Assembly (NCBI RefSeq): GCF_000298295.1
Contig: NZ_AMGM01000005.1
Span: 1 to 64,000 of the forward strand
Source: Cecembia lonarensis LW9
GTDB lineage: Bacteria; Bacteroidota; Bacteroidia; Cytophagales; Cyclobacteriaceae
DNA: 64,000 nt
Direction: 5' to 3'
Part shown: positions 9,565 to 17,094 of the stretch, one piece after another
Layout: every line of letters begins with the position of its first letter
Numbering within the stretch: the first letter of the stretch is position 1
Translations under genes and position numbers: made by a program
Notes under the pieces: model-generated
Told to the model about the DNA's origin: nothing
Database searches by the model: none
What the model saw: the letters and a program-made list of their open reading frames with translations, nothing else

Positions 9565-9596
9565 AAAAAAGGGAGATATTGATCTCCCCTTTTTGC
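9565..9596. terminator. Terminator-like hairpin in the lysA / kinase divergent region
   Basis: GGGAGAT (9571-9577) pairs with ATCTCCC (9582-9588) around ATTG, flanked by A6 on one side and CTTTTT on the other. It therefore resembles an intrinsic terminator on either strand. It lies between two divergent genes, where no 3' end is expected. See the finding on possible lysA attenuation. Confidence 0.5.
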
Positions 9597-9731
9597 TTTT
9601 ATAGTGCTTTTGTAAATTTAAGAAACAATTCAAACACCGAATTTAAAGCGAATTAAGGCTATCTTTATATATAAGTGTGGATTAAGCCTGTTAAAAATTG
9701 TTAAGCTCCCAAGCGGTCGGCGATTATCCTG

Positions 9732-9739
9732 TAAATTTG
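9732..9739 (+). promoter_or_regulatory. TAnnTTTG -7 element for the histidine kinase operon
   Basis: TAAATTTG is an exact match to the Bacteroidota -7 element and ends four bases before the ATG at 9744. Transcription would start at or next to the ATG, suggesting a leaderless mRNA. Confidence 0.55.
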
Positions 9740-9743
9740 TACC

Positions 9744-10370
9744 ATGTCTAAATCCCAAATGAAATTAATCATCTTACTCATGTCCATTGCCAGCATTGGA
9801 CTGATAGGATTTCAATATTATTGGGTAAACAATGCCTTGCGCATCAACGAGGAAAACTTTGAACAGAATGTATATCAGGCACTTTCCTTAGCCATGGAGC
9901 AACTTGAAAAAGAGGAAACCAGTGATATTTTTCTATCCTATCTGGCCAAAGATACTTTGGCTCAAAAATTATTATTCCAAAAAATAGAACCCATTGACGT
10001 GATAGTCCGACAACGTCCCATCAATAGAAGAAGACCTTCTGTGACTGACTCTATCATGCAGCAACCCATGCCTACAGTAAGCCAAAGGTTTAGAAGATTG
10101 GTGGAGTCCAGGGGTTATGACCTGTCTCTTTTCACTGATCTGGATAATTTCTTTACATATTTGACCCCACAAATCGCTTCCTCTATTTTTACCCCTGATG
10201 AAATGGAAATACTTTTGCAGGAAAGGGAAAGACAACTGCAGTTTTTCAACCAAATGGAGGGTGCTGGAAATACCCCTGGAAGGTTTCCTCTAGAACAGGA
10301 ATTCGAAGAGGTATACAATATACCCAGGGATGCCTTAGGAAAAAATACGAAGGACCAATATGAAAATTGA
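9744..10370 (+). CDS. Sensor histidine kinase, N-terminal part (frameshifted gene)
   Basis: 208 aa: one N-terminal membrane helix (about residues 7-26) followed by an extracytoplasmic region, with no kinase motif. It ends with TGA at 10368-10370, overlapping the next ORF by 11 bp in the +1 frame. The next ORF starts in the rest of the sensor region and holds the second membrane helix and kinase core. Together they give the usual two-helix sensor kinase of about 570 aa. In the downstream frame a TAG sits at 10336-10338, so the shift must lie between there and 10370; the A6 run at 10340-10345 is the obvious place. One A fewer there would fuse the ORFs. Confidence 0.75.
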   Translation: MSKSQMKLIILLMSIASIGLIGFQYYWVNNALRINEENFEQNVYQALSLAMEQLEKEETSDIFLSYLAKDTLAQKLLFQKIEPIDVIVRQRPINRRRPSVTDSIMQQPMPTVSQRFRRLVESRGYDLSLFTDLDNFFTYLTPQIASSIFTPDEMEILLQERERQLQFFNQMEGAGNTPGRFPLEQEFEEVYNIPRDALGKNTKDQYEN

Positions 10371-11454
10371 AGCCATGAACCAGGTCTTGGAAGAATTACT
10401 GGAAGGTCAAAAAAACATACTGGATCGTGTAGATACCACCCAAATCAAACCCCTAATCAGAAACCATTTGAAAGAAAAAGGCATCGAGCAGCCTTTTGAC
10501 CTGGCCATTATCAATGACCAAAACCAAATGATACCTATTGGGGCAATACAGAACACAGAAAGGATGGCTACTGGTATACAAGCAAAACTATTCCCCAGCG
10601 ATCTACTAGGTAAAGAAAATGCCATCTTGATCCATTTCCCCAATAAACGGCTCTTTATACTCCAACAAATCTGGCTTCCTGTACTGAGTTCAATGCTTTT
10701 CATCGGCATTGTAATCTTCTGTTTTATTTATGCGATCAAGGTGATAATCAAACAAAAGAACCTCTCAGAAATCAAAAATGATTTCATCAATAACATGACC
10801 CATGAATTCAAAACCCCGATCGCAACAGTTAGTCTTGCAGTAGAAGCCTTACAAGACCCTGAACTCGTCAATCAGGATACTTTTAGAAACAGGTATATAG
10901 GCATTATAAAAGATGAGAATAAAAGGCTGGGTACTCAGGTAGAAAAAGTGCTTCAAGCAGCGACCCTTGAAAAAAAAGATTTCAAGCTGAATATGGAGTG
11001 GTTGAACCTGCACGATATTTTGGAATCGGCCAAGGCACATGTACTGCTGCAGGTAGAAAACAAAGGCGGGCAGATTGATCTGGAAACCCGATTTTCAGAC
11101 CCCAACCTGGAAGCAGATGCTTTTCATTTAGCACACATACTCAATAACCTCTTAGATAATGCTATCAAATACTGTAGTGCAACACCCTTAATCAAGTTAA
11201 AAGCATGGGATGAAAACGGTTTTATATTCATATCCGTTACCGATAATGGGATTGGCATGTCCAAAGAAGCAGTCAGGAAAATATTTGATAAATTCTACAG
11301 GGTACCCACAGGAAATGTCCATGATGTAAAAGGATTTGGATTAGGATTAGCATATGTCAAAACCATGTTGGAAGCCCATCAAGGTGAAATACAGGTCAAC
11401 AGTGAACCAGGAAAAGGAAGTACATTTACCATAAAACTCCCCAAAAAGCAATGA
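10360..11454 (+). CDS. Sensor histidine kinase, C-terminal part (frameshifted gene)
   Basis: 364 aa: the remainder of a sensor region (about 1-100), a membrane helix (about 103-127), a HisKA domain with phospho-acceptor His148 in MTHEFKTP, and an ATPase domain with N box (NNLLDNAIKY), G1 (DNGIGM), F and G2 (GFGLGLAYV) motifs. On its own it would begin in a supposedly extracytoplasmic region with no signal or helix to export it. This argues that it is the second half of the gene begun at 9744. The ATG at 10360 is probably internal. The stop overlaps the response regulator start (ATGA), so kinase and regulator are translationally coupled. Confidence 0.85.
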   Translation: MKIEAMNQVLEELLEGQKNILDRVDTTQIKPLIRNHLKEKGIEQPFDLAIINDQNQMIPIGAIQNTERMATGIQAKLFPSDLLGKENAILIHFPNKRLFILQQIWLPVLSSMLFIGIVIFCFIYAIKVIIKQKNLSEIKNDFINNMTHEFKTPIATVSLAVEALQDPELVNQDTFRNRYIGIIKDENKRLGTQVEKVLQAATLEKKDFKLNMEWLNLHDILESAKAHVLLQVENKGGQIDLETRFSDPNLEADAFHLAHILNNLLDNAIKYCSATPLIKLKAWDENGFIFISVTDNGIGMSKEAVRKIFDKFYRVPTGNVHDVKGFGLGLAYVKTMLEAHQGEIQVNSEPGKGSTFTIKLPKKQ

Positions 11455-12143
11455 GCAAAGCAAGACTTTTAGTAGTGGAAGACGACCCTAACTTAGGGGA
11501 CATCCTTCAGGAGTACCTCAGCATGAAAGGTTATGAAACCATATTGTGTCGTGATGGAGAAGAAGGTTGGTCAAAATTCAAAAAAGACAAGTTTGACCTT
11601 GCAATTTTGGATATCATGATGCCCAAAAAGGATGGATTCACACTTGGGAAAGAAATTAAAAAAGTCCAGGAAGATTTACCTATCATTTATCTGACAGCCA
11701 AAAACCTGAAAGATGATATCATAGAAGGACTCAAAATTGGTGCCGATGACTACATCACCAAGCCTTTTAGTATGGAAGAACTCTTGCTGAGGATCGCTGC
11801 AATCCTGAGAAGAACCCAAAAAAGCAGCGAAATTCAGGGCCTCAAAGTGTATAATTTTGGAGACTTTGAACTGCATTATGACGAACAATATATCAAAAGT
11901 CCATCAGGAACACACAAATTGACTTCCAAAGAAAATGAGCTCCTTCGCTTATTGGCTTCTGAAGTGAATAAATTGGTCAATAGAAGCCATGCCTTGAAAC
12001 AGATATGGGGAGATGATTCCTATTTCAATGCCAGAAGTATGGATGTTTACCTTAGCAAAATCAGGAAAATTTTAAAAGAAGATCCGAAAGTCCAAATAAT
12101 CACTGTACATGGGGAAGGCTTTAAACTGGTCGTATCGGAGTGA
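11451..12143 (+). CDS. OmpR-family response regulator
   Basis: 230 aa with an N-terminal receiver domain (acid pair E-D-D near residues 9-11, phospho-acceptor Asp54 in LAILDIMMP, the T-A pair in YLTAKN and the K of TKPF) and a C-terminal winged-helix DNA-binding domain (LTSKENELLRLL, then RSMDVYLSKIRKIL). It is the partner of the overlapping histidine kinase. The downstream lipoprotein gene starts inside its stop codon, so that protein is a likely part of the signalling system or a target expressed with it. Confidence 0.92.
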   Translation: MSKARLLVVEDDPNLGDILQEYLSMKGYETILCRDGEEGWSKFKKDKFDLAILDIMMPKKDGFTLGKEIKKVQEDLPIIYLTAKNLKDDIIEGLKIGADDYITKPFSMEELLLRIAAILRRTQKSSEIQGLKVYNFGDFELHYDEQYIKSPSGTHKLTSKENELLRLLASEVNKLVNRSHALKQIWGDDSYFNARSMDVYLSKIRKILKEDPKVQIITVHGEGFKLVVSE

Positions 12144-13387
12144 TGGGGGAGGTATTAAACACTAGGTGGACTGCTCTGATCTTTTTGGTCTCAATTATTG
12201 CTTTTCTATCCTGTAAAGAAAAAACTTCAGACTTTCATTCTGAATCCGCTCTATTCAAAAAGGGCCCCGAAATAAAAGCTATATCTGCTGACATACATTT
12301 ACCACACCTTTTCGTATCCCAAGACAATATTTATCTCTCTTGGGTAGAAAGTGCACAAGGGTACAACCAATTCTTTTGGGCTATTCTGCAGGAAGATGGA
12401 TTGGGTGAAAAAAAATTGATTCAGGCAGGAGAGGATTGGTTTGTCAACTGGGCAGATTACCCACAAGTTAATTTCTTTAATGATGGCAGTTTGATGGCTA
12501 CTTTTCTCAGAAAAAGTGGACCTGGCACTTTCGCATATGACATTTGGTATACTTTAAGCCCCGATACACATAACTGGACTGAACCTAAGGTATTACATGA
12601 TGATCAAACCCAAACTGAACATGGATTCATTTCTATGAGTCCTTGGAATGAAAATATGCTCATCACCTGGCTTGATGGCAGAAATACAGCTTCTCAACAT
12701 TCCCACAACGGTCATGAGCATGAACATCATGGACAAATGACCCTAAGGGCAGCACTGCTCAACGCTGCAGGAAATAAATTAAATGAATGGCTGTTGGATG
12801 ATAGGGTTTGCGATTGCTGTCAAACAGGAACTACAGTGACTGATAAGGGGCCTATGGTGATTTTTAGGGATAGATCAGAAAGTGAAATCAGGGATATCGG
12901 TTTCGTTAACTGGCGTGATGGCCAATGGAGCGATCCACATCCTGTATATATGGACCTTTGGGAAATCGCTGCATGTCCTGTCAATGGTCCCCGCATTTCC
13001 AGCTTTGAAAATCAATCGGGAATTGCATGGTTCACCGCTTCAAAAGGGCAACCTGAGGTCAAAATCATTTTCTCGGGAGACCAAGGAAAAACCATGTCAA
13101 CACCGGTACGCTGTGACTTAGGCAATCCAATTGGAAGGGTAGCTATAGAAATGTTAGATCTTCAAACAGCGTTTGTCGTATGGATGGAGGATCAAAGGAT
13201 CTTGGGCAGGACCGTGAGTACCTCAGGGAAATTAGGACCTCCATTGGAACTGACGAAATCATCAGCAAATAGATCCAGTGGCTTTCCTCAATTAAAAAAA
13301 GTAGATGATAGGTTATGGTTGGCTTGGACAGATGACAGTAACGAACAAAAAGAAATAAAAACTTTATCTATTAAACTGGATAAATGA
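12143..13387 (+). CDS. Beta-propeller-like lipoprotein with CxCC motif and His-rich loop
   Basis: 414 aa from the ATG at 12143, which overlaps the regulator stop as TGATG; a GTG at 12140 is also in frame. The N-terminus is a lipoprotein signal with lipobox FLSC. The body has repeated short segments such as IYLSWVES, LITWLDGRN, GIAWFTAS and RLWLAWTDD, typical of sialidase/BNR-like propellers. Two features stand out: a histidine-rich stretch of about residues 186-195 and a C223-D-C225-C226 motif, with a further Cys at 278 in CPVNGP. These suggest metal or redox binding, but that is inference. I cannot name a function; sialidase activity is not supported. It is coupled to the two-component system. 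Confidence 0.7.
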   Translation: MGEVLNTRWTALIFLVSIIAFLSCKEKTSDFHSESALFKKGPEIKAISADIHLPHLFVSQDNIYLSWVESAQGYNQFFWAILQEDGLGEKKLIQAGEDWFVNWADYPQVNFFNDGSLMATFLRKSGPGTFAYDIWYTLSPDTHNWTEPKVLHDDQTQTEHGFISMSPWNENMLITWLDGRNTASQHSHNGHEHEHHGQMTLRAALLNAAGNKLNEWLLDDRVCDCCQTGTTVTDKGPMVIFRDRSESEIRDIGFVNWRDGQWSDPHPVYMDLWEIAACPVNGPRISSFENQSGIAWFTASKGQPEVKIIFSGDQGKTMSTPVRCDLGNPIGRVAIEMLDLQTAFVVWMEDQRILGRTVSTSGKLGPPLELTKSSANRSSGFPQLKKVDDRLWLAWTDDSNEQKEIKTLSIKLDK

Positions 13388-13395
13388 AAAAATAA

Positions 13396-14235
13396 TCAGT
13401 ATTGCCCCACTCCCACATCAAGTACAACAATACCAAGCAACATTTCCATCTTCTCTTTCATGTCGGCAATCCTTGAAGAAGGATAGAGATAAGCAGCTTT
13501 AACCAACTGTATGTAAGAGGCCTGATAGGCTTTTTGGTTAAATTTCAGAACAGCATCGTTATAATATTGCAAGCCTGCCAATTCTTTAATACCAATTTTG
13601 TTGAATATAACTGAAGGCTTAGTATCGTCATTTATTCCCCCCAATACACTTGGCATGCGAACACCTTCTTGTGAAAGCGCGGTGGTAAAAAATTTCTTTT
13701 CGAACTGTAATATTTCACTTTCACCCAACAGCAGCCCTTTCAAAGGAAATGTACTTTCCATAATAAAAGGGACACCATTAAATTTTCCTTTCAAATATAC
13801 ATGCTCCTCAGTTTCGATTATGGAATAGGGAATTTCATAACGCTCTAACAATAAAGCATACAACCCAGTACCAGTAACACAATCATAAATCCCGTCAGTC
13901 AATGTAGTGGAAAAATTGACATGTGTTTGGTATTGATGCAACACCAACTGATGGGTGATGTAAAAAATATCCGACAGCAAACGGACCTCACCCGTATTTT
14001 TTCTAAAACGTCTATCTAATTTCTTTAAGAGTTTATCCCATTTTTTGTAGGATTCACTTTCAATAGGCTCAAGCGCCTGAAGTAAATAAAATGGATCTGA
14101 TTTATACTTCTGAAAATATTCTTTCTCCTTAGCGTCCTCAAAAATATTGAGCTGAAAAGTCACAAAGTTATCCTGCGCCATGGAGAAATGACTCCAAAGC
14201 ATAACAATTGCTCCTATCACCACAATCCTTGACAT
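13396..14235 (-). CDS. Hypothetical secreted protein, transglutaminase-like
   Basis: 279 aa with an N-terminal signal peptide (about 1-20, ending SMAQ). Cys119 in YDCVTGTGLYALLLERY and His145 in EEHVYL, 26 residues apart, match the Cys-His arrangement of the transglutaminase-like (papain-fold) superfamily. The following C-terminal part resembles helical repeats. Whether it is an active protease/transferase is not known. It converges on the CxCC lipoprotein gene and stands alone otherwise. Confidence 0.6.
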   Translation of the reverse strand: MSRIVVIGAIVMLWSHFSMAQDNFVTFQLNIFEDAKEKEYFQKYKSDPFYLLQALEPIESESYKKWDKLLKKLDRRFRKNTGEVRLLSDIFYITHQLVLHQYQTHVNFSTTLTDGIYDCVTGTGLYALLLERYEIPYSIIETEEHVYLKGKFNGVPFIMESTFPLKGLLLGESEILQFEKKFFTTALSQEGVRMPSVLGGINDDTKPSVIFNKIGIKELAGLQYYNDAVLKFNQKAYQASYIQLVKAAYLYPSSRIADMKEKMEMLLGIVVLDVGVGQY

Positions 14236-14395
14236 CTAATGAGTTTTCAAGCATTAAAGATTATTTTACATAAAATTAACAAAAATTTAACATAAGGAAA
14301 ATTTTAATGTGATTTTGTTAACATTCCCTTAACATTGAAAAATGGACACTTGTCCCGGAAAAAAGTGAAAATTCTTTTTTTGAACTTAGGAAGCT

Positions 14396-14869
14396 TTATT
14401 GATGGTGATAAGGTTCGTTCCTTAAAATAGTAAATGCACGGTAGAGTTGTTCTACAAAAAATACACGGACCATTTGGTGGGAAAAAGTCATTTTTGATAA
14501 AGATAACTTTCCATTGGCTCTTTGAAAGACCTCTTCTGAAAAGCCATAAGGCCCACCAATTACAAATACCAACTGCTTAAGACCAGCATTCATTTTCTTT
14601 TGAAGAAATGTTGAAAAATCTATGGAGCTATATGACTTACCATTTTCATCCAACAGAATAAGTTCATCAGATGGCATGACCCGCTTTAAAATCAACTCCC
14701 CCTCTTTTTCTTTTTGAACAGTTGAACTCAGGTTTTTGGTATTTTTGATATCCTGAATGAGCTCCAATTCAAACTTGATATAATATCCCAAGCGCTTGCT
14801 GTATTCATCCATCAATTGCTGAATGGCGGAATGATCTGTTTTCCCTACAGCTAAAAGTTTGATTTGCAT
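14396..14869 (-). CDS. rlmH: 23S rRNA (pseudouridine1915-N3)-methyltransferase RlmH
   Basis: 157 aa, the usual length. SPOUT-class methyltransferase that methylates pseudouridine 1915 in helix 69 of 23S rRNA on assembled ribosomes. Signatures are the N-terminal LLAVGKT, the knot loop FVIGGPYGFSEEV, LSLSKMTFSHQMVRVFFVEQLYRA and the C-terminal NEPYHH. A TAnnTTTG element sits four bases before the ATG, so the mRNA is likely leaderless. Confidence 0.96.
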   Translation of the reverse strand: MQIKLLAVGKTDHSAIQQLMDEYSKRLGYYIKFELELIQDIKNTKNLSSTVQKEKEGELILKRVMPSDELILLDENGKSYSSIDFSTFLQKKMNAGLKQLVFVIGGPYGFSEEVFQRANGKLSLSKMTFSHQMVRVFFVEQLYRAFTILRNEPYHHQ

Positions 14870-14873
14870 CCCA

Positions 14874-14881
14874 CAAAGTTA
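14874..14881 (-). promoter_or_regulatory. TAnnTTTG -7 element for rlmH
   Basis: The minus strand reads TAACTTTG, an exact consensus match, then four bases, then the rlmH ATG. The same spacing occurs before the histidine kinase gene at 9744. Confidence 0.5.
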
Positions 14882-15081
14882 AGCGGCCTGCGGAATTTTG
14901 CCAAAAATGAGTCAACTACGGCTACCATTCATCATATTTTTTTGGCCCAACCCTCTTAATTTGTAGATCAACTCCAGAATATGGTAGTTCAATGAATCAC
15001 TAAAAAAATTATTAATCTACTGAAAAACAAATGGATAGCATTTAGACTTTTATTAGTATACTAACCAAAACTATTATTCAA

Positions 15082-15582
15082 ATGAAAAAATTATTGACCT
15101 TCGCCATGTTGGTTACATTTTTTGTAACCTCCGCATTTACTGCAAACAAAAACGCTACCATCTACGATGAAAATGACATTGTTGATCTAGCTGTTCAAAC
15201 TGATTTTCTATCCACTTTGGTTGCTGCAGTTCAGGCAGGTGACTTGGTAGATGTATTAAAAGGAGATGGGCCATTCACGGTATTTGCTCCGACCAACGAA
15301 GCTTTTGCCAAACTTCCAGCCGGAACTGTTGAAAACTTATTGAAGCCAGAAAACAAGCAGATGTTAGTATCAGTACTTACTTATCATGTAGTGCCTGGAA
15401 AAGTATACGCTAAAGATTTAAAGGATGGCATGAAAGCCAAAACAGCTCAAGGTGCAGAGATTACTATCACCTTGAAAGATGGAAAAGCGATGGTGAATGA
15501 TGCCACTGTATCTACAGCAGATATTGAAGCTTCCAATGGCGTGGTACATGTCATTGACGCTGTCATTCTACCTCCAATGTAA
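15082..15582 (+). CDS. Secreted fasciclin-domain protein
   Basis: 166 aa: signal peptide (residues 1 to about 20) followed by one fasciclin (FAS1) domain. Typical signatures are the H1-like [25 protein letters not shown] and the H2-like [17 protein letters not shown]1 domains mediate adhesion or bind small molecules. The protein has no lipobox, so it is periplasmic or released. A terminator follows. A related two-domain lipoprotein is encoded at 37318. Confidence 0.9.
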   Translation: MKKLLTFAMLVTFFVTSAFTANKNATIYDENDIVDLAVQTDFLSTLVAAVQAGDLVDVLKGDGPFTVFAPTNEAFAKLPAGTVENLLKPENKQMLVSVLTYHVVPGKVYAKDLKDGMKAKTAQGAEITITLKDGKAMVNDATVSTADIEASNGVVHVIDAVILPPM

Positions 15583-15595
15583 TATAACTGTGTTT

Positions 15596-15637
15596 TAAAA
15601 AAAAAGAGCCTGGAATGTTATCCTGGCTCTTTTTTTA
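15596..15637. terminator. Bidirectional terminator between convergent genes
   Basis: AGAGCC (15605-15610) pairs with GGCTCT (15625-15630), with an inner GGA/TCC pairing. An A run precedes and a T7 run follows. It serves the fasciclin gene and lies next to the stop of the convergent membrane-protein gene. Confidence 0.8.
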
Positions 15638-16108
15638 TTTAAGCAATTCTTTTCTCCTCAAAATGGTTTCTACAAATTTCTTGTCATTTTCAGAATTGAA
15701 TATCTTAAAGGGCAAATGGATAAACTGGGCTTTAGACATGGTCAAGATGAAAGCATCCTTGTTCAGTTCTGCATTTTTGATCATATCCCATTTTATTGGC
15801 ATCCCTTGCTTAGTGTTCAATTTCATCAATATCTGACGGCTATCTATTTCATAGGCCATTTTTTCAAAAATCACTTTATTCTGCTCCATTTGGGTAACGC
15901 CTGCAAATTGGATAACCCAGAACAACCAATATAAAACATAGGCCAAAATGGCCATGCTGATCCACCACCACGATGGAATCCAAAAATACCCACAAGCTAT
16001 TGCTACAGCAATCAATCCTACCCACCATTGCTCTTTTAAGATATTGATCAACCCTAATTTAATATAGGTACCTGTTTCTAACTGATATTTCTTTGTCTTT
16101 ACTATCAT
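15635..16108 (-). CDS. YcxB-like small membrane protein
   Basis: 157 aa. Two closely spaced membrane helices (about residues 27-45 and 49-68) rich in Trp are followed by a soluble domain of about 80 residues. The pattern KWDMIKNAELNKDAFILTMSKAQ..HLPFKIF resembles the C-terminal domain of YcxB-type proteins (bPH-like fold). Function is unknown. It is a single gene, convergent with the fasciclin gene. Confidence 0.65.
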   Translation of the reverse strand: MIVKTKKYQLETGTYIKLGLINILKEQWWVGLIAVAIACGYFWIPSWWWISMAILAYVLYWLFWVIQFAGVTQMEQNKVIFEKMAYEIDSRQILMKLNTKQGMPIKWDMIKNAELNKDAFILTMSKAQFIHLPFKIFNSENDKKFVETILRRKELLK

Positions 16109-16278
16109 TACTGTTTTTTATTGCGTCCGCAAATATCAGATTATATCCATTATTTCACAAATTCAGCGCGATTGGTTCAAAAAAAATTATCTTTTCTCTA
16201 ATCAAAAATGGATCTTATTGGTTAAGACATTGACTTCTAAGTACAAAAGTATTAACTTAAGGACAAATTCGATGTATT

Positions 16279-16509
16279 ATGAGTAGCCTAGTAGTAGATT
16301 TGGTTTTGTGTGGTTTCGCCTACGTGGTGTTGATTTATTTTGTGGCTACTATGACAAAATCAAAAATTTCAAGAAAAAACGGTAATAATGATGATGGTGA
16401 TGGCGGTGTAGAAGATTTTTCCCCACCAAAAATTGATTTACCCCCAGGTGTAATTTGGCCATCAGATGGTCCTAAAAGTAAAAAGCCAGCAGAGCCTGTT
16501 GAAATTTAG
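16279..16509 (+). CDS. Small membrane protein, 76 aa, unknown
   Basis: One N-terminal membrane helix (about residues 4-24) followed by a Lys/Asn patch, an Asp/Gly-rich linker and a Pro-rich tail (PPKIDLPPGVIWP). I do not recognise the family. The composition is coherent for a short single-pass protein with a cytoplasmic tail. The last four bases overlap the stop region of the convergent Fur-family gene. Confidence 0.55.
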   Translation: MSSLVVDLVLCGFAYVVLIYFVATMTKSKISRKNGNNDDGDGGVEDFSPPKIDLPPGVIWPSDGPKSKKPAEPVEI

Positions 16510-16925
16510 TTGCATTGATTACAGATTCCTGTAACCAATAGATTCACCTCTTTATTTACATATCCAGCTGGCAAATTAATTTGGGGCAAACTTACTTCGT
16601 CGATGCATATGGTACGTCCACATGATTCACACTTGAAATGTACATGTTCATGATCGTGTGAATGAGTTCCTTCATGTCCGTGAGCACAGAGGGCATATTT
16701 GGTTGCCCCGCTATCATCCAGCACCTTATGAATGAGATCGGTTTCCAAAAAAGTCTTTAGTGTACGGTAGATGGTTACCCTGTCAAAAGCCTCTTGTAAC
16801 ACGGCTTCTAGATCAGCATGCGAAAGTGCTGATTTTTTTTCAATAAAAGTCCGTAGTACTTCTCTGCGGCAACTCGTGATTCTAAGTTGATGATCCTTAA
16901 GAATTTTGACAGGATTTTGGCCCAT
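16506..16925 (-). CDS. Fur-family metal- or peroxide-responsive repressor
   Basis: 139 aa from the ATG at 16925. The N-terminal winged helix (ALSHADLEAVL, then DRVTIYRTLKTFLE) is the Fur DNA-binding domain. The C-terminal part has a His-rich metal segment (HSHDHEHVHF) and the structural zinc pairs CESCG and CNQC. Members sense Fe (Fur), Zn (Zur) or peroxide (PerR); sequence alone does not decide, though a short C-terminus and dense His suggest Zur-like or a generic Fur. A perfect palindrome overlaps its promoter, which points to autoregulation. Confidence 0.9.
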   Translation of the reverse strand: MGQNPVKILKDHQLRITSCRREVLRTFIEKKSALSHADLEAVLQEAFDRVTIYRTLKTFLETDLIHKVLDDSGATKYALCAHGHEGTHSHDHEHVHFKCESCGRTICIDEVSLPQINLPAGYVNKEVNLLVTGICNQCN

Positions 16926-16935
16926 TTTGATATAA

Positions 16936-16955
16936 TTTTTACACAAATGTAAAAA
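16936..16955. promoter_or_regulatory. Palindromic operator candidate over the Fur-family gene promoter
   Basis: TTTTTACA (16936-16943), CAAA, TGTAAAAA (16948-16955) is a perfect 8-8 inverted repeat with a 4-bp spacer. On the minus strand it contains TACATTTG (16951-16944), an exact TAnnTTTG -7 element 18 nt before the ATG. A dimeric Fur-type repressor bound here would block its own promoter. Confidence 0.6.
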
Positions 16956-17094
16956 TAGGGATATTTTTCATAATGAAAAGTAACCCTAGGCAGGCCCAAA
17001 ACCAAAATCCGGTGACCAACCCACAACCAAGCTATTGCATTTTAAGGTTCAGTCACCGGATAATTCACTGTTATAAACTTATATTATAGGGAAA

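Noticed and set aside
9523-9633. N-terminal extension of lysA to 9633
   Set aside because: The extra 37 residues are not like DAP decarboxylases and run through the terminator-like hairpin; ATG at 9522 fits the family length.
12143-13387. Calling the lipoprotein a sialidase
   Set aside because: Only short propeller-like segments are visible; no catalytic Arg triad or FRIP motif seen.
15021-15037. 17-bp identity TGAAAAACAAATGGATA with 38360-38376
   Set aside because: One copy is intergenic and the other is the coding start of the radical SAM gene; A-rich and most likely coincidental.
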